The position numbers were made by a program, and so were the translations under genes. Shown here piece after piece: positions 1-6,148 of a stretch of 7,453 nucleotides of DNA. The DNA is from an uncultured Bacteroidota bacterium (GTDB lineage: Bacteria > Bacteroidota > Bacteroidia > UKL13-3), in the NCBI GenBank assembly GCA_903888395.1, contig CAISTO010000477.1:1-7453 (forward strand), read 5' to 3'. The notes beneath the pieces are model-generated. The model was not told where the DNA came from, did not search any database, and worked only from the letters and a program-made list of their open reading frames with translations. Numbering within the stretch: the stretch's first letter is position 1; each line of letters starts with the position of its first letter.

Positions 1-174
1 GGTAAGGATAAAAAAGACGATGCAGACCAAGATGGAATTTGCGAGTTATATAAAATGCGCCCTGGTATTTATACCATTAGAATAGAAGCGGAAGGATACC
101 AAACCCAAACTTTAACTGCCACCATTGAACAAGGCAAAATAACGGAATTAGAAATTAGTTTAAATAAAAGTTAA
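1..174 (+). CDS. C-terminal end of a protein with a carboxypeptidase regulatory-like domain (partial)
   Basis: Frame 1 is open from the window edge to a TAA at 172-174 and gives 57 residues. The pattern PGIYTIRIEAEGYQTQTLT followed by a short alternating hydrophobic strand (ITELEISL) is the usual C-terminal half of a carboxypeptidase regulatory-like / PEGA-type beta-sandwich, found at the ends of many Bacteroidota surface and periplasmic proteins. The preceding charged stretch (KDKKDDADQDG) resembles a linker or a calcium-binding-like Asp-rich loop. The start lies outside the window, so the main catalytic or binding domain, the signal peptide and the total length cannot be seen. The gene is followed directly by a strong terminator, so it is the last gene of its transcript. 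The fold assignment is by pattern only; the function is unknown. Confidence 0.7.
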   Translation, partial: GKDKKDDADQDGICELYKMRPGIYTIRIEAEGYQTQTLTATIEQGKITELEISLNKS

Positions 175-180
175 TCAAAC

Positions 181-225
181 AAAAAAAAATCCTCTTAAGC
201 AGTGTAGCTTGAGGGGATTTTTTTT
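181..225. terminator. Bidirectional intrinsic terminator between convergent genes
   Basis: A run of A's and TCCTCTTAAGC (181-200) pairs with GCTTGAGGGGA and a run of T's (207-225) across the 6-nt loop AGTGTA, with two G-T pairs. The flanking A-tract and T-tract make the hairpin work as an intrinsic terminator on both strands. It sits between the stop of the plus-strand gene (174) and the stop of the minus-strand BRO-N fragment (229), exactly where two convergent transcripts would end. Confidence 0.85.
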
Positions 226-228
226 GTG

Positions 229-470
229 TTAAATCATTGGTATTATTCTATATTTGCCATCTGATGATACCATTTTCAAACCGTTACAATTTGTAACGGT
301 TTCATTTCCTTCTGCAAGCATTCGTTTTTTTAAAACTCTCCAATATACTTGTGGATTAATACTTTCTGTCAAAATTTCAATAATATCAACTATCGAAAAA
401 TACCAATTTCTTCCTCATTATTCCATGAAGAACGTATTTTTTTATTATCAAATAATTTTATTTCTTTCAT
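229..470 (-). pseudogene. Frameshifted N-terminal fragment of a DinD / BRO-N family (antirepressor-like) gene
   Basis: On the minus strand an ATG at 468-470 opens MKEIKLFDNKKIRSSWNNEE and meets a stop soon after. A one-base shift near 406-410 (an A-rich run before the TGG at 403-405) restores a continuous reading: WYFSIVDIIEILTES, then YWRVLKKRMLAEGNE, then TVTNCNGLKMVSSDGK, ending at TAA 229-231. This is the classical start of DinD / BRO-N antirepressor-like proteins (KxFxxxxIRxxW...WYFSxVDVxxxLTES...YWxxLKxRLxxEGNE...GLKMxxxDGK). Full-length relatives run to roughly 270-290 residues; this copy ends after about 80, replacing the expected MTDVADTEQ segment with IIPMI and a stop. It is therefore both frameshifted and truncated. 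A sequencing error could explain the shift but not the missing C-terminal two thirds. Its family member at 5204-5899 keeps the part lost here. Confidence 0.8.
278..302. repeat. Perfect 12-bp inverted repeat inside the BRO-N coding fragment
   Basis: AAACCGTTACAA at 278-289 is the exact reverse complement of TTGTAACGGTTT at 291-302, with one base between. It lies in the codons for ETVTNCNGLK. The same position in the second DinD copy (5223-5247) also carries a perfect palindrome with a different sequence. Confidence 0.85.
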
Positions 471-536
471 TTATTTATTCAAAAACTAAGTTGCAATCAT
501 ACAATGGTCGTGTTATAAATTTAGCTATTTTTTTTT

Positions 537-610
537 GGAGCTATTTCCCGCTATTCGCCATAGTTGCTCCATTGCATTGCGCAAGCTATTTGCGGCTATC
601 GGGGCTAGGA
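537..610. other. Hairpin-rich non-coding element (possible structured RNA or dispersed repeat)
   Basis: This part of the 471-727 gene-free stretch stands out by its higher G/C content and nested symmetry. GGAGC (537-541) pairs with GCTCC (566-570). CGCAA (580-584) pairs with TTGCG (590-594) around a 5-nt loop. A longer-range pairing is also possible between TTCCCGCTAT...CGC near the left side and GCG...CTATCGGGG near the right side. From memory, the framing words GGAGC..TTCCCGCT and CTATCGGGGCTA recur in a dispersed non-coding element of Flavobacteriia; I could not check this. There is no plausible coding frame. It could be a small RNA, a protein-binding repeat or a mobile-element relic, and the strand is not settled. 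Confidence 0.45.
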
Positions 611-645
611 ATTTCTCAATGCAAAAATTTCATCCATGTGATATT

Positions 646-690
646 CCAGAAAATTTTTATTAGGTAAAAATTTTTCTGGTGTTTTTTATT
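646..690 (+). terminator. Inverted repeat followed by T-tract, possible plus-strand terminator
   Basis: CCAGAAAA and TTTTTA (646-660) pair with TAAAAA and TTTTCTGG (665-679) with a small bulge, and GTTTTTT follows at 681-687. The T-tract is on the plus-strand side, so it would end a plus-strand transcript such as one covering the element at 537-610. It also lies downstream of the minus-strand helicase stop (728), but on that strand no T-run follows the stem, so its use as the helicase operon terminator is less clear. Confidence 0.45.
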
Positions 691-727
691 GATCTTACAA
701 TTGAATTTTATGGGGAATGTTTTTATA

Positions 728-3700
728 CTACCCAACAGACATTTTCGCTGATTCCTTCCAAAGATAATTTGGTATCGGCTCATTAAGCTCCCATTTAATA
801 CTCATTGGTTTTGAACCTTCAGTTTCTCTAAAATTAGCTTCACCAATAAAAACATAACCTAAAGTATTACCATTTTCATCACTTGCTTTTTCTCTAACAA
901 AAAGCAAGATTTTTTTATCGTTTTCTTTGTGTTTAATATAAGATAATCCTTTGCCAATATCTGGTCTTGATTTATTTTGACTTTGCCAATGGAATAAAGT
1001 TCCACTTATTGCATAATCATCATACATGGTAGTTGGAGAAAAATCTTCTGCAGACTTGATTAAATTGATGAAAAGTAATTCTGTATTCAATTCAACATTT
1101 TCAACTACGCCTTCCATACTGGTATATATTTTATCAAAATTACTTTTTCTAAAAGCAGTTAAAATTTGATCTCTAGTATAACGCGCATGTACCATAAGTG
1201 GCTGTTTGTATGGTAATTCAATATCAATTTCTTTGAAATCAACTTTATCAATTAAAATTTCTAACACCTCAATGATCTCTTTTACTAAAATTTTATTCTT
1301 GCCAATTGTTCTTATGCTTTCTTCTAATGATTCAAAAAGGCCATGCTTTTGCCAAACATCGTAATGCAGCATTAGCAACATGGTCTTTTGGTTTTCATCA
1401 AAATCATTAATTCTAATATTGAAACCTTGTTTTGCAATCTTTAAAATGAAATTGAAATAACTAGTTGAATTGGTCGACAACCATTTATTGCTTATGGCTG
1501 AATATATCTGCTTTTCATTTATACTTTCAAAATCATCAATTACTTTAGCTCTTTGGCACAATCGAGACCAACTTTCTTTTTTAGAATAAATGGTTTCAAT
1601 TGGAATATTATTTAATTCAATGAAATTATTTAATGTTAATGGTAAACTAGTTTGGTGTTGAAAATTTATAATTTTAGTTATTAGTTGATTGACACCTAAC
1701 TTGGTTGCTTTTCTAATGTTTTCAAGAATAGTTTCTTTTGTTTTCTTTTCTAATACAATGGAACAACCTAGTGGCAAGTGCGGAAAATCATCTTCAATTT
1801 CTTTTTGAACTGAAGTAGTTGTTTTTCCGATTAAGGCTCTGAATTTACTTTCAAAGTCATATTCAGGTCTTGAATTACCAACAAAATCAAGTACAGTCAA
1901 ACAATCTTTTCCATCAGCTAGACGTAAACCTCGACCTAATTGTTGAAGAAAAACGGTTAAACTTTCAGTCGGTCTTAAAAATAAAACAGTATCAATTTCA
2001 GGAATATCAACTCCTTCATTAAAAATATCGACAACAAATAAATAATTGAATTCTTTTTTCTTGAATTGTTCTCTAATTCGTTCGCGCTCACCGGAGTTTT
2101 TAGCTGTTAAAAATTCAGCCTTTAAACCCGCTAAATTAAATTTCTCAGCCATAAAAGTAGCGTGCTCAATTGTAACACAAAAACCAATGGCTCGAACATC
2201 GTTTAAGTCATTGGTATATTTATTAAGATTGGATATTATTTCACCTACACGAATATTATTCTTAGTATAAATACTTGTCAATTCACTTGCTACATACCTT
2301 CCTTTTTCCCATTTTACATTTGTTAAATCAATACTGTCAGTAATGCCAAAATATTGAAAAGGACTTAATAACTTTTGATTTAATGCCTCAGGGAGTCTAA
2401 TTTCGGCTGCGATACGATTACAGAAATCTTCCAAAATGTTTTCATTATCCATTCTTTCAGGTGTTGCAGTTAAACCTAAGAGTATTTTTGGTTTGAAATA
2501 ATTTAAAAATGGTCGATAACTTGAAGCGGGTCCATGATGAGCTTCATCTAAAATGATAAAATCAAAATAATCTGGTGAGAGTTTTAAATCATTCAATCTA
2601 TTGTTTAATGTTTGAACTGAAACAAAAAGATATTCATTCGATCTTGGTTCAATTCCATCAACCCATAAATCACCAAAATTATTGTCTTTTAAAACACCTT
2701 GAAAAGTTGCTTTTGCTTGTTGTAAAATTTCTTTTCTATGAGCAACAAAAAGTAGTTTGGATGATTTATTATTACTTCTGAAATTCTTATAATCAAATGC
2801 GGAAATAACTGTTTTTCCAGTTCCTGTAGCGGCAACTAAAAGATTTCTATATCTATTATGAACTGTTCTTTCAACCTCTAATTTTTCAAGTATTTCATTT
2901 TGATAGTGAAAAGGTTTAATATCGAAATACGAGGCAGAAAAAGTATATTCCTTTGAAAATTTTCCTTGTTTAAGGGCTTCAATTAATTTTACGGAATGGA
3001 TATTTTGATTGTATAATTCAAACTCTGGATTTTGCCAATAGGCTTCAAATGTTTTCTTGAATTTATCAATGATATGACCAACTTCTTTAGTTGTTATTTT
3101 TAAATTCCATTCTAAACCATCAGTTAAAGCCGAACGAGAAAAATTGGATGAACCAATATATCCAGTATGAAATCCAGTATTTCTTTGAAACAAATAGGCT
3201 TTTGCGTGCAATGGTTCATTACCGGTATTATAGGAAACTTTTACTTCTGTGTTTTCTAAAGAAGCTAAAAATTCGACAGCTTTTGCATCCGTTGCTCCAA
3301 TATACGTAGTTGTAATTACTCTTAATTTTCCACCTCTTTCTGTAAACTCTCTTAGTTCACGTTCAAGAATCCGAATTCCTTTCCATTTGATAAAAGAAAC
3401 CAATAAATCAATTTTATCAGATGATAAAATTTCTTTTCTCAATTCACTTTCGAGTGTTGTTCCTGAATTCCCTCCTGTAAAAAGTTCACTGTGAATTAAT
3501 CTTGTGTAAGGTGTAATTTCTTTTAGACGTAAATCCAAATCAGTAAAATGAGCATCAACTTTAGAAAAAACGGCTTTTAGTATTTTGCCTTCAGTTTCAA
3601 TTAAATCATCTTCAAATTCTTCTTTTTTTAATTCTTCTTTTAAAAAATGAATGATTTTATTAGAAACGCGTATTTGATTATCTATCAAGTCTACTTCCTT

Positions 3701-3880
3701 TTCTCTTGGTAAATTATCTAATGCATATCGTATTACTTTTCCAATATGTTGTGATAATAATTGAGCCGCTTCCGCTTTGTCTATTGGCGTTTTCTTTATT
3801 TGAAAAGTATCTTTATCTAATTCGTTTATTTTATAGTTGATTAGTTTGGTGACTAATTCTTCATACAATCCTTGATTCAT
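728..3880 (-). CDS. PLD-nuclease / SF2 DEAD-DEAH helicase / DUF3427 protein
   Basis: A 1050-residue multidomain protein, probably cytoplasmic, predicted to act on DNA or RNA using ATP. Residues 1-120 are helical and charged. Residues about 130-285 form a phospholipase-D-like nuclease domain with one HxK motif (H225, K227) and the companion GSSNFS (243-248). The helicase core follows: Walker A ATGTGKT (351-357), DEAH box DEAHH (445-449), motif III TATP (471-474), motif V region FNEGVDIP (620-627) and motif VI QQLGRGLR (646-653). Residues from about 700 to the end match the DUF3427 pattern, with landmarks YTRDQI, TLFHWQSQN and GEANF. This N-PLD, ResIII/helicase C, DUF3427 order is a recognised bacterial architecture of unproven function. 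All helicase motifs look intact. The start ATG overlaps the stop of the NUDIX gene by 4 nt (ATGA), suggesting translational coupling. A defence role is inference; restriction-like or repair activity is the alternative. Confidence 0.93.
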   Translation of the reverse strand: MNQGLYEELVTKLINYKINELDKDTFQIKKTPIDKAEAAQLLSQHIGKVIRYALDNLPREKEVDLIDNQIRVSNKIIHFLKEELKKEEFEDDLIETEGKILKAVFSKVDAHFTDLDLRLKEITPYTRLIHSELFTGGNSGTTLESELRKEILSSDKIDLLVSFIKWKGIRILERELREFTERGGKLRVITTTYIGATDAKAVEFLASLENTEVKVSYNTGNEPLHAKAYLFQRNTGFHTGYIGSSNFSRSALTDGLEWNLKITTKEVGHIIDKFKKTFEAYWQNPEFELYNQNIHSVKLIEALKQGKFSKEYTFSASYFDIKPFHYQNEILEKLEVERTVHNRYRNLLVAATGTGKTVISAFDYKNFRSNNKSSKLLFVAHRKEILQQAKATFQGVLKDNNFGDLWVDGIEPRSNEYLFVSVQTLNNRLNDLKLSPDYFDFIILDEAHHGPASSYRPFLNYFKPKILLGLTATPERMDNENILEDFCNRIAAEIRLPEALNQKLLSPFQYFGITDSIDLTNVKWEKGRYVASELTSIYTKNNIRVGEIISNLNKYTNDLNDVRAIGFCVTIEHATFMAEKFNLAGLKAEFLTAKNSGERERIREQFKKKEFNYLFVVDIFNEGVDIPEIDTVLFLRPTESLTVFLQQLGRGLRLADGKDCLTVLDFVGNSRPEYDFESKFRALIGKTTTSVQKEIEDDFPHLPLGCSIVLEKKTKETILENIRKATKLGVNQLITKIINFQHQTSLPLTLNNFIELNNIPIETIYSKKESWSRLCQRAKVIDDFESINEKQIYSAISNKWLSTNSTSYFNFILKIAKQGFNIRINDFDENQKTMLLMLHYDVWQKHGLFESLEESIRTIGKNKILVKEIIEVLEILIDKVDFKEIDIELPYKQPLMVHARYTRDQILTAFRKSNFDKIYTSMEGVVENVELNTELLFINLIKSAEDFSPTTMYDDYAISGTLFHWQSQNKSRPDIGKGLSYIKHKENDKKILLFVREKASDENGNTLGYVFIGEANFRETEGSKPMSIKWELNEPIPNYLWKESAKMSVG

Positions 3881-4269
3881 AGTTTTAAATTTATTAACTC
3901 ATTTACAATTGGCAAGTCTGCATCAGCCCAATCCAAATTTAACAAATCTTTTTTATCTAAAAATTTATAAGCAGCATGTTCAGTTAGGAATATTTCTCCA
4001 GATTCATAATTAGTAATATATGGGATTAAATTTATTGCAAAAGATTCGTAAAAATGAATGTTTGGCACTAATTTTCTTTGAACTTGAATTTCTATATTCA
4101 ACTCCTCTTTTATTTCCCTAATAATACACTCTATTTCATTTTCACCTAACTCTAGTTTTCCTCCAGGAAATTCCCATTTTAATGGCAAAGCCATTTTTGA
4201 ACTTCTTTGAGTTACTAAAATCTTATTATCTTTTATAATAATTGCACAAATAACTGTTATAGTTTTCAT
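3877..4269 (-). CDS. NUDIX hydrolase, MutT / CTP-pyrophosphohydrolase-like
   Basis: A 130-residue single-domain protein. Members of this family cleave (deoxy)nucleoside triphosphates to monophosphates and pyrophosphate, with Mg2+ held by the Nudix box. The box is visible: GKLELGE, seven residues, then REIKEE, giving the G-x5-E-x7-REUxEE core with all catalytic Glu present. The usual Gly after EE (EExGU) is Asn (EELNI), a mild deviation. WEFPGG before the box and LDWADADLPIV near the C-terminus are typical of the MutT/NudG-like 'WEFPGGK...LDWAPAD' group. The frame is open upstream to a TTG at 4282-4284, but I prefer the ATG at 4267-4269 because family members begin at about MKxIxVxxAII. The stop overlaps the helicase ATG (ATGA), so the two are likely co-translated. 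The substrate cannot be read from sequence: it could be house-cleaning of damaged nucleotides, or a nucleotide signal connected with the helicase. Confidence 0.92.
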   Translation of the reverse strand: MKTITVICAIIIKDNKILVTQRSSKMALPLKWEFPGGKLELGENEIECIIREIKEELNIEIQVQRKLVPNIHFYESFAINLIPYITNYESGEIFLTEHAAYKFLDKKDLLNLDWADADLPIVNELINLKL

Positions 4270-4350
4270 GGTGTTTAATTTCAACGCAATAAAGGCATTT
4301 AAAACTATTAAAATAATTTAGATTAAAAACATTGATTCCACATATTAAAC

Positions 4351-4371
4351 TATAATACAATATGTATTATA
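4351..4371. promoter_or_regulatory. Operator-like palindrome upstream of the NUDIX-helicase operon
   Basis: TATAATACA (4351-4359) and TGTATTATA (4363-4371) are exact reverse complements with a 3-nt spacer. The site lies 82 nt upstream of the NUDIX ATG and 14 nt after the stop of the 80-aa gene. An all-A/T-rich 9+9 palindrome is a plausible binding site for a dimeric repressor, or part of a promoter region. It has no T-tract and weak pairing, so it makes a poor terminator. Function is inferred from position and symmetry only. Confidence 0.4.
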
Positions 4372-4384
4372 ATTTGCAATTTTA

Positions 4385-4627
4385 CTATTCCAAGATTATT
4401 TTAGTTTCAAGATAATTTATTTGTTCAATATGAAATAATATATCTTCATAATCTTTATAACTGCAAATGTTTTTATCTAATTTTTCTGCTAATCCAAAAA
4501 CAAAATCATAAGAATCTAATACCCTTTCACCGTCTTCATCTAATTCCCAATCAAAAGTTTCTGCCCACTCAAATAAATTATCTAATATTTCTACTTTATT
4601 TTTCTCAATTATTTCAGAAATTTCCAT
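4385..4627 (-). CDS. Small, very acidic hypothetical protein (80 aa)
   Basis: I do not recognise this family. The ORF runs from ATG (4625-4627) to a stop at 4385 and is bounded by clearly non-coding A/T-rich DNA. It has 23 acidic residues (14 Glu, 9 Asp) against 7 Lys/Arg, a net charge near -16, with an especially acidic patch around residues 26-41 containing W27 and several Asp/Glu. There is no signal peptide or membrane segment, and predicted structure would be mostly helical. Codon use and composition match the NUDIX and helicase genes. It lies on the same strand 115 nt upstream of the NUDIX start, so it may be the first gene of the cassette or a separate unit. The size and charge resemble immunity proteins or DNA mimics, but nothing in the sequence proves either. 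Confidence 0.65.
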   Translation of the reverse strand: MEISEIIEKNKVEILDNLFEWAETFDWELDEDGERVLDSYDFVFGLAEKLDKNICSYKDYEDILFHIEQINYLETKIILE

Positions 4628-4661
4628 GTGGTAAACTTATAGTTTAAGCATACCTAAAAAC

Positions 4662-4701
4662 ATAGTCTAAAAGTGAACATTTAGTAAAGAACATAGACTA
4701 T
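4662..4701. promoter_or_regulatory. 8-bp inverted repeat upstream of the acidic small gene
   Basis: ATAGTCTA (4662-4669) and TAGACTAT (4694-4701) are exact reverse complements separated by 24 nt. They lie 35-74 nt upstream of the ATG at 4627, where the promoter of the minus-strand gene should be. The arms could be half-sites for a regulator. A chance occurrence in A/T-rich DNA is possible, and I saw no convincing -7/-33 pair beside them. Confidence 0.3.
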
Positions 4702-4719
4702 AATATAAGTTATTAATTA

Positions 4720-4908
4720 CTAGTAGAATGAAAATGAGCCATCAATGAATTTTAGCTCAATGTTGATAATTTGTTCTTTTTTAGCAGGCAGGTAAAGCAT
4801 AACAATGGGCAATAAAAAAAGATTGTAAGTGAGGGCGCCTGCAATGGGATAAATATAAAAACACCCGTCAGTTAGCCAACGGAGACCATCTAAGAGGGGA
4901 ATTTGCAT
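4720..4908 (-). CDS. Doubtful small hydrophobic ORF (62 aa)
   Basis: From an ATG at 4906-4908 the minus strand reads MQIPLLDGLRWLTDG, then a hydrophobic stretch around YIYPIAGALTYNLFLLPIV that could form one or two membrane segments, and ends in IDGSFSFY. Upstream extension is only possible through a TTG. No family was recognised and the sequence borders the repeat region, so it may be a remnant or chance ORF. The opposite strand has no coherent frame here either. I list it because this stretch holds nothing better supported, and treat it as weak. Confidence 0.22.
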   Translation of the reverse strand: MQIPLLDGLRWLTDGCFYIYPIAGALTYNLFLLPIVMLYLPAKKEQIINIELKFIDGSFSFY

Positions 4909-4964
4909 TATCGTAAAAACAAAATCAAGCAAATCATTTAATCCTAAAAATCACAGTTCAGACA

Positions 4965-5064
4965 TGTGCGGGAACATCTTTGCTTTTGTTACTTTGAACA
5001 CGTCACAGACGTGCACTAGCTTTGAATAAAATGTTCTCGACTCCGCTCGAACTGACAAAGGATT
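4965..5064. repeat. Left end of the repeat mosaic, with 42-nt repeat copy 1
   Basis: Begins with TGTGCGGGAACA (4965-4976), the same word that opens the longer repeat units at 5065, 6149 and 6464. A 42-nt segment at 4983-5024 follows and is identical to 6296-6337. It contains the perfect hairpin CACGTC-ACA-GACGTG (4999-5013). Then comes a word around 5033-5057 (TTCTCGACTCCGCTCGAAC) that I remember as a common dispersed motif in Bacteroidota intergenic DNA. There is no supported coding sequence. Confidence 0.75.
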
Positions 5065-5205
5065 TGTGCGGAAACAAAACCCTTCCTGTCAAGGCAGGGT
5101 AGGTGTTTTGAAAATTAGCTACCAAAACAGTTGTTGGTGCCGCTGCGCTCAAACACCAAACAACGGGCAGCGGAGTGGATTGGTGAGGATACCAACCACG
5201 GACAA
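5065..5205. repeat. Repeat unit copy A (141 nt)
   Basis: The unit runs from TGTGCGG to GGACAA and is nearly the same as 6149-6285. It holds several hairpins. CCCT.CCT pairs with AGG.AGGG at its head, GTTGTTGGTG pairs with CACCAAACAAC with one bulged A, and the tail GTGGATTGGT pairs with ACCAACCAC around GAGGAT. CCGCTGC also pairs exactly with GCAGCGG as an alternative fold. The unit ends where homology to DinD begins (5204-5210), so it has replaced that gene's first third. Its last 70 nt are duplicated at 5907-5976. Confidence 0.85.
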
Positions 5206-5899
5206 AAAAGAAGAAGGAAATGAAACCGTGACGAATTGTCACGGTTTGAAAATGCTTGCACTTGATGGAAAAATGAGAATGACCGATGTAGCCGACACCG
5301 AACAACTGTTCCGTTTAATTCAATCCATTCCTTCTCCCAAAGCAGAGCCTTTTAAACTGTGGTTGGCAAAAGTGGCTGCCGAAAGATTAGATGAAATGCA
5401 AGATCCTGAACTGAGTATTGATAGAGCATTAGCGCAGTATTTGAATTTAGGTTATTCTGAAAACTGGATCAACCAACGATTAAAAAGTATTGAAATTCGC
5501 AAAGAACTGACCGATGAATGGAAAAAAAGAGGATTAAAGGAAGGTATTCATTTTGCAACACTTACCGATATTATTACTAAAGCATGGAGCGACAAAACCA
5601 CTAAAGAATATAAAATATTTAAGGGCTTAAAAAAAGAGAATCTGAGGGATAATATGACCAATACAGAGCTAATTTTAAGTATGTTGGCAGAAGCATCTAC
5701 CAAAGATATATCTGCAGCTATTGAACCCGAAAATTTTGAAGCAAGCAAAAAAGTAGCCAAACAAGGCGGCAATGTTGCAAAAGTTGCCTTGAAAGAACTA
5801 GAAGCAAGAACCGGAAAAAAAGTGGTAAGCGCATTAAATGCTAAAAACACTTTACCTCCAAAACAAATTGAATCCAAAACAAATAAACCGAAGAAGTAA
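5204..5899 (+). pseudogene. 5'-truncated DinD / BRO-N family gene captured inside repeats
   Basis: The reading starts abruptly with KKEEGNETVTNCHGLKM and continues with the family landmarks MRMTDVADTEQLFRLIQSIP, PKAEPFKLWLAKVAAERLDE, LTDEWKKRGL, EYKIFKGLKKENLRDNMTN, LILSMLAEASTK and ARTGKKVVS, ending at TAA 5897-5899. These are conserved through the rest of DinD-type antirepressor-like proteins (DNA-damage-inducible D in E. coli; prophage antirepressors). About 50 N-terminal residues (the start of the Bro-N domain with IRxxW, WYFS and YWxxLKxRL) are missing. The frame does extend back through the non-coding repeat to a GTG at 5066, but that part (5066-5203) is repeat DNA whose translation has no homology. 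An internal ATG at 5252 could start a protein lacking the DNA-binding half. The remaining frame has no stops, so the loss is recent or the fragment is still selected. It is probably non-functional as a regulator. Confidence 0.8.
5223..5247. repeat. 10-bp inverted repeat inside the DinD-family coding sequence
   Basis: AAACCGTGAC (5223-5232) is the exact reverse complement of GTCACGGTTT (5238-5247), with 5 nt between. It occupies the same codons (ETVTNCHGLK) as the palindrome at 278-302. The differing positions change in both arms together (GTTAC/GTAAC there, GTGAC/GTCAC here), so symmetry is preserved. Confidence 0.85.
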
Positions 5900-5906
5900 A
5901 AATAAT

Positions 5907-6148
5907 GGAGCCGCTGATATAAAACACCAAACAACGGGCAGAGGAGTGGATTGGTGAGGACACCAACCACACACAAATGCATGTATGTGGCGAGCGTTGG
6001 ACCGACAATAAAGCGGGCCGTGCATCAAGCCTCGCGGGAGGGTAGTTTTTTATTGTCTAGCTTTTTTGCATACTTTTTCAGCAATGGAAAAAGTATGAAG
6101 TAAAAAAAGAAGGATGCTAAACTAAAACAACGAATTTGATTTAGACTA
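5907..6148. repeat. Repeat module B: 70-nt direct repeat plus hairpin tail
   Basis: 5907-5976 repeats 5136-5205 with few differences, so the DinD fragment lies between two direct copies. The rest of the module has three hairpin features. GACAATAAA (6004-6012) pairs with TTTATTGTC (6049-6057) and encloses CCTC-GCGG-GAGG (6030-6041). CATACTTTTTC (6069-6079) pairs exactly with GAAAAAGTATG (6087-6097) across a 7-nt loop. The module closes with ACGAATTTGATT (6130-6141), seven bases, and then TGTGCGG of the next unit. No credible reading frame is present. Confidence 0.8.

Noticed and set aside
254..667. 137-codon plus-strand ORF
   Set aside because: Its first half is the antisense of the BRO-N fragment (229-470) and its second half crosses a hairpin-rich non-coding element; the protein has no coherent domain pattern.
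728..4269. Mokosh or DISARM defence system
   Set aside because: Mokosh uses a different (SF1-type) helicase combined with PLD, and DISARM needs a methylase and DUF1998 partner. Here the helicase is a DEAH-box SF2 enzyme with DUF3427 and the partner is NUDIX.
5066..5203. N-terminal extension of the DinD-family ORF from a GTG
   Set aside because: These codons lie in repeat unit A, which recurs at 6149-6285 with no DinD gene after it; the real N-terminus of the family is absent.
5003..5305. 100-codon minus-strand ORF
   Set aside because: It is a translation of repeat unit A and the antisense of the DinD fragment. A related peptide appears at 6141-6440 only because the DNA repeat is copied.
229..5899. 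The two DinD pieces as halves of one gene split by insertion of the cassette
   Set aside because: They are on opposite strands and both contain the EGNETVTNC(N/H)GLKM segment with different flanking residues, so they are separate family members rather than complementary halves.
5548..5982. 144-codon minus-strand ORF with hydrophobic stretches
   Set aside because: Antisense shadow of the DinD fragment running on into the repeat; the plus strand carries the recognisable family motifs.
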